Assembly (NCBI RefSeq): GCF_900198195.1
Contig: NZ_LT899436.1
Span: forward strand, 124,001 to 188,000
Source of the DNA: Tenacibaculum jejuense
GTDB lineage: Bacteria; Bacteroidota; Bacteroidia; Flavobacteriales; Flavobacteriaceae
Length of the DNA stretch: 64,000 nt
Reading direction: 5' to 3'
The position numbers and the translations under genes were made by a program. Shown piece after piece: positions 1 to 8,898 of this stretch. Position 1 is the first letter of the stretch. Each line of letters opens with the position of its first letter. Below the pieces are notes generated by a model. That model worked only from the letters and a program-made list of their open reading frames with translations. It made no database searches and was not told where the DNA came from.

Positions 1-49
1 GGAAACAAATTTTACAATAGGTTATTTACTAGAAAAAGAAGGCGTTTAA
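1..49 (+). CDS. 3' end of an upstream gene (partial)
   Basis: From base 2 the plus strand reads as an open frame ending in taa at 47-49, giving a tail that ends LLEKEGV. It may be the last 15 residues of a gene that begins before the window. Too short to identify; the call rests only on the open frame and gene-like composition. Confidence 0.4.
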   Translation, partial: ETNFTIGYLLEKEGV

Positions 50-91
50 TTTTTCTAAGTTAAATTATCTTCACTGAAGTATTACGATATT

Positions 92-113
92 ATTAACGAG
101 TTAACTCGTTAAT
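92..113. promoter_or_regulatory. 22-bp perfect palindrome, likely operator
   Basis: A perfect inverted repeat with half-site attaacgagtt lies 19 bp before the start codon at 133. It ends 6 bp before a weak -10-like octamer (catctttg, 120-127; consensus TAnnTTTG), so a bound dimer would cover the promoter spacer. The size and TTAAC/GTTAA symmetry resemble operators of MarR- or TetR-type repressors; no regulator gene is visible in the window, so the ligand is unknown. Confidence 0.55.
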
Positions 114-132
114 TTTTCGCATCTTTGTTACC

Positions 133-978
133 ATGCGTATTTACCCTATAGAAACCGGAAATTTTAAATTAGACGGTGGAGCAATGTTTGGTGTTGTTCC
201 TAAATCTTTATGGCAAAGAACCAATCCTGCAGATGTAAATAACATGATCGATATGTCTATGCGATGTCTTTTAATTGAAGATGGCGATAGATTAACTTTA
301 ATCGATACAGGAATTGGAAACAAACAATCAGATAAATTTTATGGCTATTATTATTTGTTTGGAGATTTTTCTTTAGATAAATCCCTAGCAGAATTAGGCT
401 TTCATAGAGATGATATTACAGATGTGTTTTTAACACATTTACATTTTGATCACTGTGGAGGAGCTATTCAATGGAATAAAGATAAAACCGGTTTTGAACC
501 AGCATTTAAGAATGCAAAATTTTGGAGCAACAGTCGTCATTGGGATTGGGCTGTAAATCCAAATCCAAGAGAAAAAGCTTCATTTTTGTCAGAAAACATA
601 CTTCCAATAGAAGAAAGTGGTCAATTAAATTTTCTTCATCTAAATGCAAAAGATGATGTCGGTTTTGATGTGTTATTCAAAGACGGACATACAGAAAAAC
701 AAATGTTGCCAAAGATTCAATATAAAGGTAAAACGATTGTCTTTATGGCCGATTTATTACCAACCGTAGGTCATATTCCATTACCTTATGTTATGGGTTA
801 CGACACAAGACCTTTACTTACGCTGAAAGAAAAAGAAGCATTTTTAACAGAAGCAGCAGATAACGAATATTTACTTTTCTTAGAGCACGATGCTCATAAT
901 GAAGTTATTACTGTAAAGCATACTGAAAAAGGAGTTCGATTAAACGAAACATACAAATTTAGAGAGATATTTAATTAA
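133..978 (+). CDS. MBL-fold metallo-hydrolase
   Basis: A 281-residue cytoplasmic protein without a signal peptide. It carries the metallo-beta-lactamase metal motif HLHFDH (H102, H104, D106, H107), preceded by the usual LIDTG strand, and further ligand candidates in KDGH, FMAD and LEHDAH. This fits a dinuclear zinc hydrolase of the glyoxalase II/lactonase/RNase Z-like superfamily; the substrate cannot be told from the sequence. It ends 7 bp before the next gene, so both may share a transcript. A 22-bp palindrome just upstream suggests repressor control. Start chosen because the -10-like box and palindrome end immediately before this ATG. Confidence 0.85.
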   Translation: MRIYPIETGNFKLDGGAMFGVVPKSLWQRTNPADVNNMIDMSMRCLLIEDGDRLTLIDTGIGNKQSDKFYGYYYLFGDFSLDKSLAELGFHRDDITDVFLTHLHFDHCGGAIQWNKDKTGFEPAFKNAKFWSNSRHWDWAVNPNPREKASFLSENILPIEESGQLNFLHLNAKDDVGFDVLFKDGHTEKQMLPKIQYKGKTIVFMADLLPTVGHIPLPYVMGYDTRPLLTLKEKEAFLTEAADNEYLLFLEHDAHNEVITVKHTEKGVRLNETYKFREIFN

Positions 979-985
979 GAGAGAA

Positions 986-2641
986 ATGAAAATGAGAGTA
1001 TACAAACCAATTTTATCTTCAATCGTTTTAGTAAGTTTAGCAAGTTGTTCTTCAACGGCTAACATAAAAAAAATAGTAGTTCCAGCCGGAATCAATAATG
1101 AAGTTTCTATCACTGCAAAAAAAGCAGCATTAACCAATACAGAAAAACAAAACTGGCAACATTTAGATTTAGCTACAGATTCTATTCCAGGAATGAGTGT
1201 TAATAAAGCATACGAATTCTTAAAAGGAAAGAAAGGTGTAGAGGTTATTGTAGGGGTTGTAGATAGTGGAACAGATTTAAATCATGAAGATTTAAAAGAT
1301 GTAGCTTGGACTAACAAAGATGAAATAGCTGGAAACGGTAAAGATGATGACAACAATGGATATGTAGATGACATTCATGGATGGAATTTTTTAGGTGATT
1401 CTTATACAGAACATTTAGAATATGAACGTATTTTAATGAAACCTTCTGTTGCAGATCCTGAAACTTTAGCTGAAGTTAAAGCTTACCAAGCAGAAAAAGT
1501 TAAAGATGCTAAAGAGTTAAAGTTTAATTATCAAAACTATTTATCAGGAATATTATTTGCTGATAAAGCTTTAAAAGATCACTTCAAAAAAGATGAGTAT
1601 ACTTTTGAAGAAGTTGAAGCGATAAAAAATCCTAGTGATGAATTAAAACAGGCAATTGGTGTTGCTATTGGCTTTGTTAAAGCGAATAAAATGACTATGT
1701 CTGGGATTCAAAAAGAATTAAAAAAAGAAATCAAAAAAGCAGAAAAAACAATTAATGGTGATAATCTTAAGAATGATTATCGTACAGTAGTTGGCGATGA
1801 CCCTTACGATATTAATGATAAACCAGGTTATGGTAATGGAAATACAGGACATTCTGAAGAAGGAGAATCTCATGGTTCTCACGTTTCTGGTATTATCGCT
1901 GCCGCTAGAAATAATGGTAAAGGAATGAATGGTGTTGCTACTAATGTAAAAATTATGGCAGTTAGATCTGTTTCAGACGGAGATGAGTATGATAAAGATG
2001 TGGCTTTAGGTATTCGTTATGCGGTAGATAATGGAGCAAAAGTAATTAATACTAGTTTTGGTAAAGCATTTTCACCAAATAAAGAGTGGGTTTATGACGC
2101 GATTAAATATGCAGCAGATAAAGATGTTTTAATTGTAAATGCTGCAGGAAATGATGGGAAAAACATTGACGTTGAAAAAACATTTCCAAATGATTCACAA
2201 GATTTAATTAATGAAATATCTGATAACTTTCTTACTGTAGGAGCAATGAGTGCTAATTACAACAAAGAGTTACCAGCTGCTTTTTCAAATTATGGAAAAA
2301 AGAATGTTGATATTTTTGCACCAGGAGTAGAAATTTACTCAACATATCCAAATAGTACTTACGAGTCTATTAGTGGTACTTCTATGGCTTCACCATCTAC
2401 AGCAGGAGTTGCAGCTTTAATTCGTTCATATTATCCGCAATTATCTGCTAGTCAGGTAAAGAGAATTATCATGAATTCTGGAACTAAAATTAATATGGAA
2501 GTAAACAAACCAGGAACAGGACCAAGATATCGTAAAGAAGTAGAATTAATTCCTTTCGAAAACTTATCAGTTTCAGGAAGAGTTGTAAATGCTTACAATG
2601 CGTTAAAACTTGCAGATAGACTAGTTAAAACAGGAAAATAA
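986..2641 (+). CDS. Subtilisin-like S8 serine peptidase, lipoprotein
   Basis: A 551-residue peptidase with a lipoprotein signal (SLASC, lipidated Cys21). The S8 catalytic triad is visible: Asp93 in VVDSGTDLNH, His296 in SHGSHVSG and Ser466 in SGTSMASP, with the oxyanion Asn389 in NAAGND. About 200 residues separate Asp and His, against roughly 30-40 in subtilisin; the insert (about 135-290) is Lys/Glu-rich and probably helical. It should act as a protein-degrading enzyme anchored in the outer or inner membrane. It follows the MBL hydrolase by 7 bp and is closed by a terminator. Confidence 0.9.
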   Translation: MKMRVYKPILSSIVLVSLASCSSTANIKKIVVPAGINNEVSITAKKAALTNTEKQNWQHLDLATDSIPGMSVNKAYEFLKGKKGVEVIVGVVDSGTDLNHEDLKDVAWTNKDEIAGNGKDDDNNGYVDDIHGWNFLGDSYTEHLEYERILMKPSVADPETLAEVKAYQAEKVKDAKELKFNYQNYLSGILFADKALKDHFKKDEYTFEEVEAIKNPSDELKQAIGVAIGFVKANKMTMSGIQKELKKEIKKAEKTINGDNLKNDYRTVVGDDPYDINDKPGYGNGNTGHSEEGESHGSHVSGIIAAARNNGKGMNGVATNVKIMAVRSVSDGDEYDKDVALGIRYAVDNGAKVINTSFGKAFSPNKEWVYDAIKYAADKDVLIVNAAGNDGKNIDVEKTFPNDSQDLINEISDNFLTVGAMSANYNKELPAAFSNYGKKNVDIFAPGVEIYSTYPNSTYESISGTSMASPSTAGVAALIRSYYPQLSASQVKRIIMNSGTKINMEVNKPGTGPRYRKEVELIPFENLSVSGRVVNAYNALKLADRLVKTGK

Positions 2642-2650
2642 ACATAACAA

Positions 2651-2680
2651 AAAGAGCATTTTGAAATGCTCTTTTTTTAA
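2651..2680 (+). terminator. Intrinsic terminator after the S8 peptidase
   Basis: Stem aagagcatt/aatgctctt with a short loop, followed by a run of T. Confidence 0.8.
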
Positions 2681-2698
2681 TTAATACAATCACAAATA

Positions 2699-4555
2699 AT
2701 GAAAAAAATTCTTTATTCTATTTTATGTTTTGGATTTATTGTATGCGTAACTCATGCACAAAATAAAACTAAGAATAAACATTACTGGCAGCAACAAGCT
2801 GATTATACTATGGATATTGATATGGACGTAAAAACCTATCAATATAAAGGAAAGCAAAAACTTGTATACACCAATAATTCACCAGACGAACTAAATAAGG
2901 TGTTTTATCATTTATACTTCAATGCTTTTCAGCCAAACTCACAAATGGATGCACGTTTGCATACTATTGAAGATCCAGATGGAAGAATGGTTGAAAAAAT
3001 AGGAACTTCTGAAGATGTAAAAACCGTAAGTAGAATTGCAAAATTAAAACCAAATGAAGTTGGATTTGTAAAAGTGAATTCATTACTTCAAGATGGTAAA
3101 AAAGTTTCTTACGAAATTGTAGGTACAATTTTAGAAGTAACATTACATCGTCCTATTAAATCTGGTCAGAAGGCTACTTTTGAAATGGAATTTGTTACTC
3201 AAGTTCCTCTACAAATTCGTAGATCTGGAAGAAATAATAAAGAAGGAGTGGCTTTATCAATGACACAGTGGTACCCTAAAATGGCGGAATATGATTTTGA
3301 GGGTTGGCATACACCTCCTTATATCGCAAGAGAGTTTCACGGAGTTTGGGGAAATTTTGATGTTACATTACACATTGATAAAAATTATGTAGTTGGAGGA
3401 ACAGGAGATCTATTAAACCCTCAAGAAGTTGGGCATGGTTATGAAGATAAAAGCAAACCATTAAAACTTCCAAAAGGAAAAAAATTAACTTGGAAGTTTT
3501 CAGGAAAAGATATTCATGATTTTACTTGGGCTGCTGATCCAGAGTACCAACATGATATTTATAAAATGGAAAATGGAATAGATTTACATTTCTTGTACAA
3601 GAAAACATTAGAGTCTAAATACATTGAAAATTGGAAAAAATTACAGCCAAAAACAGCTGAGTTAATGAAATATTTCAGTGAAAATATTGGTCAATATCCA
3701 TACAAACAATATTCTGTAATCCAAGGAGGAGACGGAGGTATGGAATATGCACAATGTACGTTAATCACAGGACAAAGACCTTGGGGAAGTTTACTGGGTG
3801 TTACAGCACATGAGTTAGCGCATTCTTGGTTTCAATTTTTATTAGCTACAAACGAAATTAAACATCCTTGGGTAGATGAAGGTTTTACAACCTACATATC
3901 TAATAAAGCCATGGATAAAATTACAGGAAGAGGAGCTGTAAATCCAAATAGTGGTTCTTACAGAGGTTATAATTTCTTAGTAAAATCGGGTATGGAGAAA
4001 CCTTTATCTACAAATGCTGACAGATATGAAACTAACAGAGCTTATGGTATCGGAAGTTATAGTAAAGGTAGTATTTTCTTAAGTCAATTAGAGTATGTAA
4101 TTGGTTCAGAAAATGTGGCTAAAACATTAAAGCAATACTTTAAAGACTTTTCATTCAGGCATCCAACACCAAACGATTTTAAACGTGTAGCAGAAAAAGT
4201 TTCCGGAATTCATTTAGATTGGTATTTAAATGAATGGAGTCAAACCACTCACTTTATTGATTATGGAGTTAAAACTGTAAAAGGTAAAGAGATCACTTTA
4301 GAAAGAATTGGAGCAATGCCAATGCCTTTAGATGTAGAAGTTGAATATACAGATGGAACAAAAGAATCTTTCAATATTCCATTAGAAATGATGAGAGGAA
4401 ATAAGCCTACTTCTGCAACTTTATTAAAAGATTGGGGTTGGGCATATCCAACATATACTTTTGAGGCTGCTAAACTAGTAAAAAGTATAGATATAAACAA
4501 AGATGGTTTTATGGCAGATGTTAATCCGTTAAATAATACATTTACTCTAGAGTAG
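2699..4555 (+). CDS. M1 family metallopeptidase (aminopeptidase-like)
   Basis: A 618-residue secreted protein with an N-terminal signal peptide ending near residue 20 (THAQ). The gluzincin site is complete: HELAH at 371-375 with the third zinc ligand Glu394 in WVDEGF, and GGMEY at 346-350 in place of the GAMEN exopeptidase motif. M1 enzymes remove N-terminal residues from peptides. This form belongs with the Bacteroidota periplasmic M1 proteins that lack the large C-terminal ERAP-like domain. It stands alone between two terminators. Start is the only ATG giving a full signal peptide. Confidence 0.9.
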   Translation: MKKILYSILCFGFIVCVTHAQNKTKNKHYWQQQADYTMDIDMDVKTYQYKGKQKLVYTNNSPDELNKVFYHLYFNAFQPNSQMDARLHTIEDPDGRMVEKIGTSEDVKTVSRIAKLKPNEVGFVKVNSLLQDGKKVSYEIVGTILEVTLHRPIKSGQKATFEMEFVTQVPLQIRRSGRNNKEGVALSMTQWYPKMAEYDFEGWHTPPYIAREFHGVWGNFDVTLHIDKNYVVGGTGDLLNPQEVGHGYEDKSKPLKLPKGKKLTWKFSGKDIHDFTWAADPEYQHDIYKMENGIDLHFLYKKTLESKYIENWKKLQPKTAELMKYFSENIGQYPYKQYSVIQGGDGGMEYAQCTLITGQRPWGSLLGVTAHELAHSWFQFLLATNEIKHPWVDEGFTTYISNKAMDKITGRGAVNPNSGSYRGYNFLVKSGMEKPLSTNADRYETNRAYGIGSYSKGSIFLSQLEYVIGSENVAKTLKQYFKDFSFRHPTPNDFKRVAEKVSGIHLDWYLNEWSQTTHFIDYGVKTVKGKEITLERIGAMPMPLDVEVEYTDGTKESFNIPLEMMRGNKPTSATLLKDWGWAYPTYTFEAAKLVKSIDINKDGFMADVNPLNNTFTLE

Positions 4556-4581
4556 AGATATTATCATTTTTAAAATATTAG

Positions 4582-4616
4582 GCGGTAAAAACGAAAAGTT
4601 TTTGCCGCTTTTTTTC
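4582..4616 (+). terminator. Intrinsic terminator after the M1 peptidase
   Basis: Stem gcggtaaaaac/gtttttgccgc with one G-T pair, then seven T. It lies just before the glnS promoter. Confidence 0.85.
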
Positions 4617-4628
4617 TTTATAAATAAT

Positions 4629-4636
4629 TACTTTTG
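4629..4636 (+). promoter_or_regulatory. glnS -10 box (TACTTTTG)
   Basis: Exact match to the Bacteroidota TAnnTTTG box, 19 bp before the ATG at 4656. A TTTG at 4601-4604 lies 24 bp upstream, slightly far for a -33 box, so only the -10 is called. Confidence 0.65.
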
Positions 4637-4655
4637 CTCTTTAATCGTATTGAAA

Positions 4656-6344
4656 ATGTCAGAAGAAAAAAAATCACTCAATTTTATTGAACAAATCATA
4701 GAAGAGGATTTAACTAATGGAATGAAAAAAGAAAACTTACGTTTTCGATTTCCACCAGAACCTAACGGATATCTTCATATTGGGCATACAAAAGCTATAG
4801 GAATAAGTTTTGGTTTAGGAGAAAAATATAATGCTCCTGTAAATTTACGTTTCGACGATACCAATCCAGCTAAAGAAGAGCAAGAGTATGTAGATGCAAT
4901 TAAGAAAGATGTTTCTTGGTTAGGATATCAATGGGAAAATGAATGTTATTCTTCAGATTATTTTCAACAATTATACGATTGGGCAGTTCAGTTAATTAAA
5001 GACGGAAAAGCTTATGTAGATAGTCAAACTTCTGAAGAAATGGCTGAGCAAAAAGGAACACCAACAGAACCTGGTGTAGCTAGTCCGTATAGAGATAGAA
5101 CTGTAGAAGAGAACTTAGAGCTTTTCACTAAGATGAAAAATGGTGAGTTCGAAGAAGGTGAACATGTACTTCGTGCAAAAATAGATATGGCGTCTCCTAA
5201 TATGTTATTAAGAGATCCATTGATGTATAGAATTTTAAAGAAATCTCACCACAGAACTGGAAACGATTGGGTGATTTATCCTATGTACGACTGGACACAC
5301 GGTGAAAGTGATTATTTAGAGCAAATTTCTCACTCTTTATGTTCTTTAGAATTCAAGCCACATCGTGATTTATACAACTGGTTTAGAGATCATGTTTATG
5401 AGTACAGTAAAAACGATTTTCCTTTAGTTCCAAAACAACGAGAGTTTTCTAGATTAAACTTAAGTTATACGATTATGAGTAAGCGTAAATTACTTAAGCT
5501 AGTTGAAGAAGGAGTTGTTTCTGGTTGGGATGATCCAAGAATGCCAACAATTTCAGGTTTACGTAGAAGAGGTTATACTCCAGCTTCAATCAGAAACTTT
5601 ATTGAAACAGTTGGGGTTTCAAAAAGAGAAAATATAATCGATGTTGCATTATTAGAATTCAAAATCAGAGAGGATTTAAATAAAAATGCAAATAGAGTTA
5701 TGGCGGTTCTAAATCCAGTGAAATTGGTCATTACTAATTATCCAGAAGATAAAGAAGAAATTCTAATTGCAGAGAACAATCCAGAATTAGATGCGGGTTC
5801 TAGAGAAGTTCCTTTTTCTCGTGAATTATATATAGAAAGAGAGGATTTTAAAGAAGAAGCAAATAGAAAGTACTTTAGACTAACTTTAGGTAAAGAAGTT
5901 CGTTTAAAAAACGCCTATATCATAAAAGGAGAGAGCTGTGTGAAAGACGACGAAGGAAATATTACTGAAATACATTGTACATATGATCCTTTAAGTAAAT
6001 CTGGAAGTGGTACTGAAGAAAGTAAACGTAAGGTAAAAGGAACATTACACTGGGTATCTAAAAAGCATGCAATTTCTGCGGAAGTTAGGGTATATGATAG
6101 ATTATTTTCTGATGAAGCTCCAGATAGTCATAAAGACAAAGATTTTATGGAGTTTTTAAATCCTGATTCTTTAAAAGTGATTAATGCTTTTGTTGAACCA
6201 AGTTTAGTTAATTCTAAAGTTGGAGAAAGATTTCAATTTCAACGTTTAGGATATTTTAATGTTGATGATGATAGTACCAAAGAACGTTTAGTTTTCAATA
6301 AAACTGTAGGTTTAAGAGATACTTGGGCAAAGGTTAACAAGTAG
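4656..6344 (+). CDS. glnS: Glutaminyl-tRNA synthetase
   Basis: A 562-residue class I synthetase that charges tRNA-Gln. The signature HIGH is at 41-44 in PPEPNGYLHIGH, and the second ATP motif appears as MSKR near residue 274 in TIMSKRKLLKLV. The C-terminal half is the beta-barrel anticodon-binding region of GlnRS. The open frame extends upstream to 4602, but that part contains the terminator T-tract and the -10 box, so the start is placed at the ATG at 4656 (MSEEKKSLNF). Presence of GlnRS means that Gln-tRNA need not be made by transamidation. Confidence 0.95.
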   Translation: MSEEKKSLNFIEQIIEEDLTNGMKKENLRFRFPPEPNGYLHIGHTKAIGISFGLGEKYNAPVNLRFDDTNPAKEEQEYVDAIKKDVSWLGYQWENECYSSDYFQQLYDWAVQLIKDGKAYVDSQTSEEMAEQKGTPTEPGVASPYRDRTVEENLELFTKMKNGEFEEGEHVLRAKIDMASPNMLLRDPLMYRILKKSHHRTGNDWVIYPMYDWTHGESDYLEQISHSLCSLEFKPHRDLYNWFRDHVYEYSKNDFPLVPKQREFSRLNLSYTIMSKRKLLKLVEEGVVSGWDDPRMPTISGLRRRGYTPASIRNFIETVGVSKRENIIDVALLEFKIREDLNKNANRVMAVLNPVKLVITNYPEDKEEILIAENNPELDAGSREVPFSRELYIEREDFKEEANRKYFRLTLGKEVRLKNAYIIKGESCVKDDEGNITEIHCTYDPLSKSGSGTEESKRKVKGTLHWVSKKHAISAEVRVYDRLFSDEAPDSHKDKDFMEFLNPDSLKVINAFVEPSLVNSKVGERFQFQRLGYFNVDDDSTKERLVFNKTVGLRDTWAKVNK

Positions 6345-6431
6345 AACTAATTCTATTTGTTAATTTCTGTTTATTGTAAATTTTATAATTATAGCTACTT
6401 AATTGCGTTAAAAAAATAGAAATAATATAGT

Positions 6432-6439
6432 TATTTTTG
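6432..6439 (+). promoter_or_regulatory. -10 box (TATTTTTG) for the TonB-domain gene at 6510
   Basis: Matches TAnnTTTG, about 70 bp before the start codon; no convincing upstream TTTG at the right distance. Confidence 0.45.
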
Positions 6440-6509
6440 TTTTTTAACATAATTTATGTAATTTAGTAATCCCAATATTATTAATTACCAAGTATAAATC
6501 CCCCCTAAA

Positions 6510-7181
6510 ATGAAAGATTTACGTTGGTTACTTTTATGTTTGTTGTATGCGCAAATAGTAACATCTCAGTCGAATAAAACTTGTGAAAAGCAAAAAACGA
6601 TTTTAATTGAAGATCTCAATTATATAAATAAATGTAAAGTAGAGAATAAGTTTGATAAAAATCAATCTGCTAGGCGAATAGTTTTAGGTTTTAATGCTCA
6701 AAAAAGACGTTTTTTAAGAAAACGAAGAAAAGAGTTAGCTAAAACACTCAATTCAATCACTTCCAAAGGAATTTCAAAAGAAAAAAATGCTGAATTATCA
6801 GTCAATGTTGATATTTCAGACTCAAAAGAAGTTTTCACTTTCCAAAATGTAGATAAATTACCAGTATTTGAAAACTGTACGAATTCAAGCGATAACTTAA
6901 GATGCTTTAACGTTTCTATAGGAAGTTTTATACAAGAAAACTTTGAATATCCAGAAGAAGCTATAGAAGATGAAATCGTGGGTAAAGTAACCATTAATTT
7001 TATCATCAATAAAGAAGGTAAAGTTGAGGCTATTGAAGCTACAAATGAAAACAATGAAAAGAATATTTTAACAAAGTATAGCAAACAATTGATATCTAAA
7101 TTATCTAGAGTAAAGCCTGCGGTAAAAAATGGAAAACCAGTAGCCGTGTCTTATGAATTATATTTAGATTTTTCTCTATAA
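6510..7181 (+). CDS. Secreted TonB C-terminal domain protein (family member 1)
   Basis: A 223-residue protein with an N-terminal signal sequence ending near TSQ, followed by a conserved region: a Cys pair (TCEK...NKC), the helix-like IEDLNYINKC and a basic motif KRRFLRKRRK. Residues from about 115 form a TonB C-terminal domain, with the Bacteroidota-type second Cys pair (ENC...CFN) and the GKVTINFIINKEGKV strand. Usual TonB proteins keep an uncleaved inner-membrane anchor and a Pro-rich spacer; neither is evident here. Homologous to the proteins at 11579, 15348 and 35318, but not next to a receptor gene. It is the most divergent of the three long members. Confidence 0.8.
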   Translation: MKDLRWLLLCLLYAQIVTSQSNKTCEKQKTILIEDLNYINKCKVENKFDKNQSARRIVLGFNAQKRRFLRKRRKELAKTLNSITSKGISKEKNAELSVNVDISDSKEVFTFQNVDKLPVFENCTNSSDNLRCFNVSIGSFIQENFEYPEEAIEDEIVGKVTINFIINKEGKVEAIEATNENNEKNILTKYSKQLISKLSRVKPAVKNGKPVAVSYELYLDFSL

Positions 7182-7220
7182 AGAATAGTAAATATTGAAG
7201 CATATTATATAACAAACAAA

Positions 7221-7247
7221 AAAAAGAGACTTTTAAGTCTCTTTTTT
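7221..7247. terminator. Bidirectional terminator between convergent genes
   Basis: Stem aaaaagagactt/aagtctcttttt with a 2-base apex, A-rich on the left and T-rich on the right. It serves the TonB gene ending at 7181 and the minus-strand gene ending at 7246. Confidence 0.85.
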
Positions 7248-8856
7248 ATTTTATAGTAAAGTTTAAGTTAGAAATCCAATTTGCTCTTAATTCAGGAAGT
7301 TCGTCAGGATAATATAGAATACGTTCTGGTAATTTTTTTTCTAAATAATTTCCAGTATCCCAAATACCATTGTTGTTTTTATCAATGATGGCTCTAATAC
7401 TATATGATTCAGGTATTAAAGAATTGAATTCTACTTTGCCTGAAGTTTTTAAAATCTGTTTTTTGTAAACTTCATTGTTTTTTAGCAATTCAATAATAAC
7501 CGGAGACTCTACTTCTTTATTTACATTTAAAATGATACTTCCGTAATCTTCAGTTTCTCGAGTAGAAAATGTATAAGTAAGAGTATCTTTAGATTTTACT
7601 TTAAATATATCCTCTATGGCATTAGGAAGTGCTGTAAATTTGTACGGTGTCTTCATCTTTTGCTTAAAAAGAACACTCAATTTGTTGTTTGAAGTCATTT
7701 TTAATGTATGAGCAACTTCAGTAGTATCGCCAGTATTCACCAATGAAAATTTTGAACTGTCAAAATTTCGAATAGGATTATTAGTCATTAACATGAGGGT
7801 ATCTCCTATGTGTAAAGTACTTTTGATATTAGGCGAAATGGAAAGAGAATCTAATTTCTTTTTTCTTAAGAAAACGGTGGCTGTATCTATCGATGTATCT
7901 TCTGAAATTATAAAATTTAAAGAATCTAGCTTTTTTTCAGAGAAATACCAATAATTTAGAGTGTCTTTATCTTTTTCAAATTCAGTTTTGAACATAAAAT
8001 CTTCAGGAACTTTTGATAATAGCTTTACAGTCATGTTTTTTTGATTACCAGTGTATCCAAACTGAATCTTTCCTTTGCTTACTTCCTTTCCTCGTTTAAA
8101 AATATATGGTTGAACTTCTTTAAAAAGTACAATAGGTGATTTTATTATGCTGTCTTTAGGTAGGTATAATGTGTCCTTTAAAAAACCTATTTTGTCTGTT
8201 CTGGAGTTAAATTTATAATCAGAAACAGATTCATCTATAGCCATTAAAAAATATTTGCCTTCAGCAAGATTGGTAAATTTATAATTTATAGAATCATATG
8301 TTCTTGTAACATAATCTGGTTTTCTCTTGTAAACAATAGAATCGTTGTAAGTAGAATCAATTTTATATAATAAAACACTGTAATTTTTCTTGGCTTCTTG
8401 TATTTTTATATCCTTTACAGATCCTTCAATAGCTAAAGAGTCAATAAAATTTCCTGTCGAAAAGATATATTTAAAGTTTTCAAGAGGATTATTTTCATTA
8501 TTATCCTGAATTGAATTTCCAAAATTAAATGTGTAGGTAGTGTTCTCTTTTAAAGTATCTAAAATTTTAATGTTTATATACTTACTAGGTGTTCCTTGTG
8601 GAGTTATTAAAGGTTCATTTTTAAAAGGAGGAGAAATAATTAATTGTTTATTTAAGTCTTTTAAAACGATGTACTCATCAAAATAAATACGAATGTTATC
8701 ATCATTGAAATTCAAGGATTCGTACGCCGGTTCTGCAGAAATTAATATCGGTGCATCTTCATCTTTAGGTCCGCCATCAGGCCTTCCTTTTCTTGCACAA
8801 CTGGTAAAGATTAAACTAAAGCTTAAAAGAAAAAGTATAAGATTATAATGCTTCAC
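7246..8856 (-). CDS. Ig-like (Big_5/SbsA-type) domain lipoprotein
   Basis: A 536-residue lipoprotein (signal MKHYNLILFLLS, lipobox FTSC) followed by GGPKDEDAP, a sequence typical of Bacteroidota proteins with an N-terminal SbsA Ig-like (Big_5) domain. The rest is beta-rich, and the C-terminus contains DKNNNGIWDTG, a calcium-loop-like or prealbumin-like segment. Function is not known; surface or periplasmic. I place the start at the GTG at 8856: the longer frame would begin at a TTG (8880) that is part of the -10 box TACTTTTG. The gene lies 18 bp or more downstream of comF on the same strand. Confidence 0.8.
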   Translation of the reverse strand: MKHYNLILFLLSFSLIFTSCARKGRPDGGPKDEDAPILISAEPAYESLNFNDDNIRIYFDEYIVLKDLNKQLIISPPFKNEPLITPQGTPSKYINIKILDTLKENTTYTFNFGNSIQDNNENNPLENFKYIFSTGNFIDSLAIEGSVKDIKIQEAKKNYSVLLYKIDSTYNDSIVYKRKPDYVTRTYDSINYKFTNLAEGKYFLMAIDESVSDYKFNSRTDKIGFLKDTLYLPKDSIIKSPIVLFKEVQPYIFKRGKEVSKGKIQFGYTGNQKNMTVKLLSKVPEDFMFKTEFEKDKDTLNYWYFSEKKLDSLNFIISEDTSIDTATVFLRKKKLDSLSISPNIKSTLHIGDTLMLMTNNPIRNFDSSKFSLVNTGDTTEVAHTLKMTSNNKLSVLFKQKMKTPYKFTALPNAIEDIFKVKSKDTLTYTFSTRETEDYGSIILNVNKEVESPVIIELLKNNEVYKKQILKTSGKVEFNSLIPESYSIRAIIDKNNNGIWDTGNYLEKKLPERILYYPDELPELRANWISNLNFTIK

Positions 8857-8877
8857 AAAGGTATATTTAAACGTATT

Positions 8878-8885
8878 CAAAAGTA
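8878..8885 (-). promoter_or_regulatory. -10 box (TACTTTTG) for the Ig-like lipoprotein gene
   Basis: Perfect TAnnTTTG on the minus strand, 21 bp before the GTG start at 8856. It contains the TTG that could be mistaken for a start codon. Confidence 0.6.
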
Positions 8886-8898
8886 GTAAAAAAAAGCC

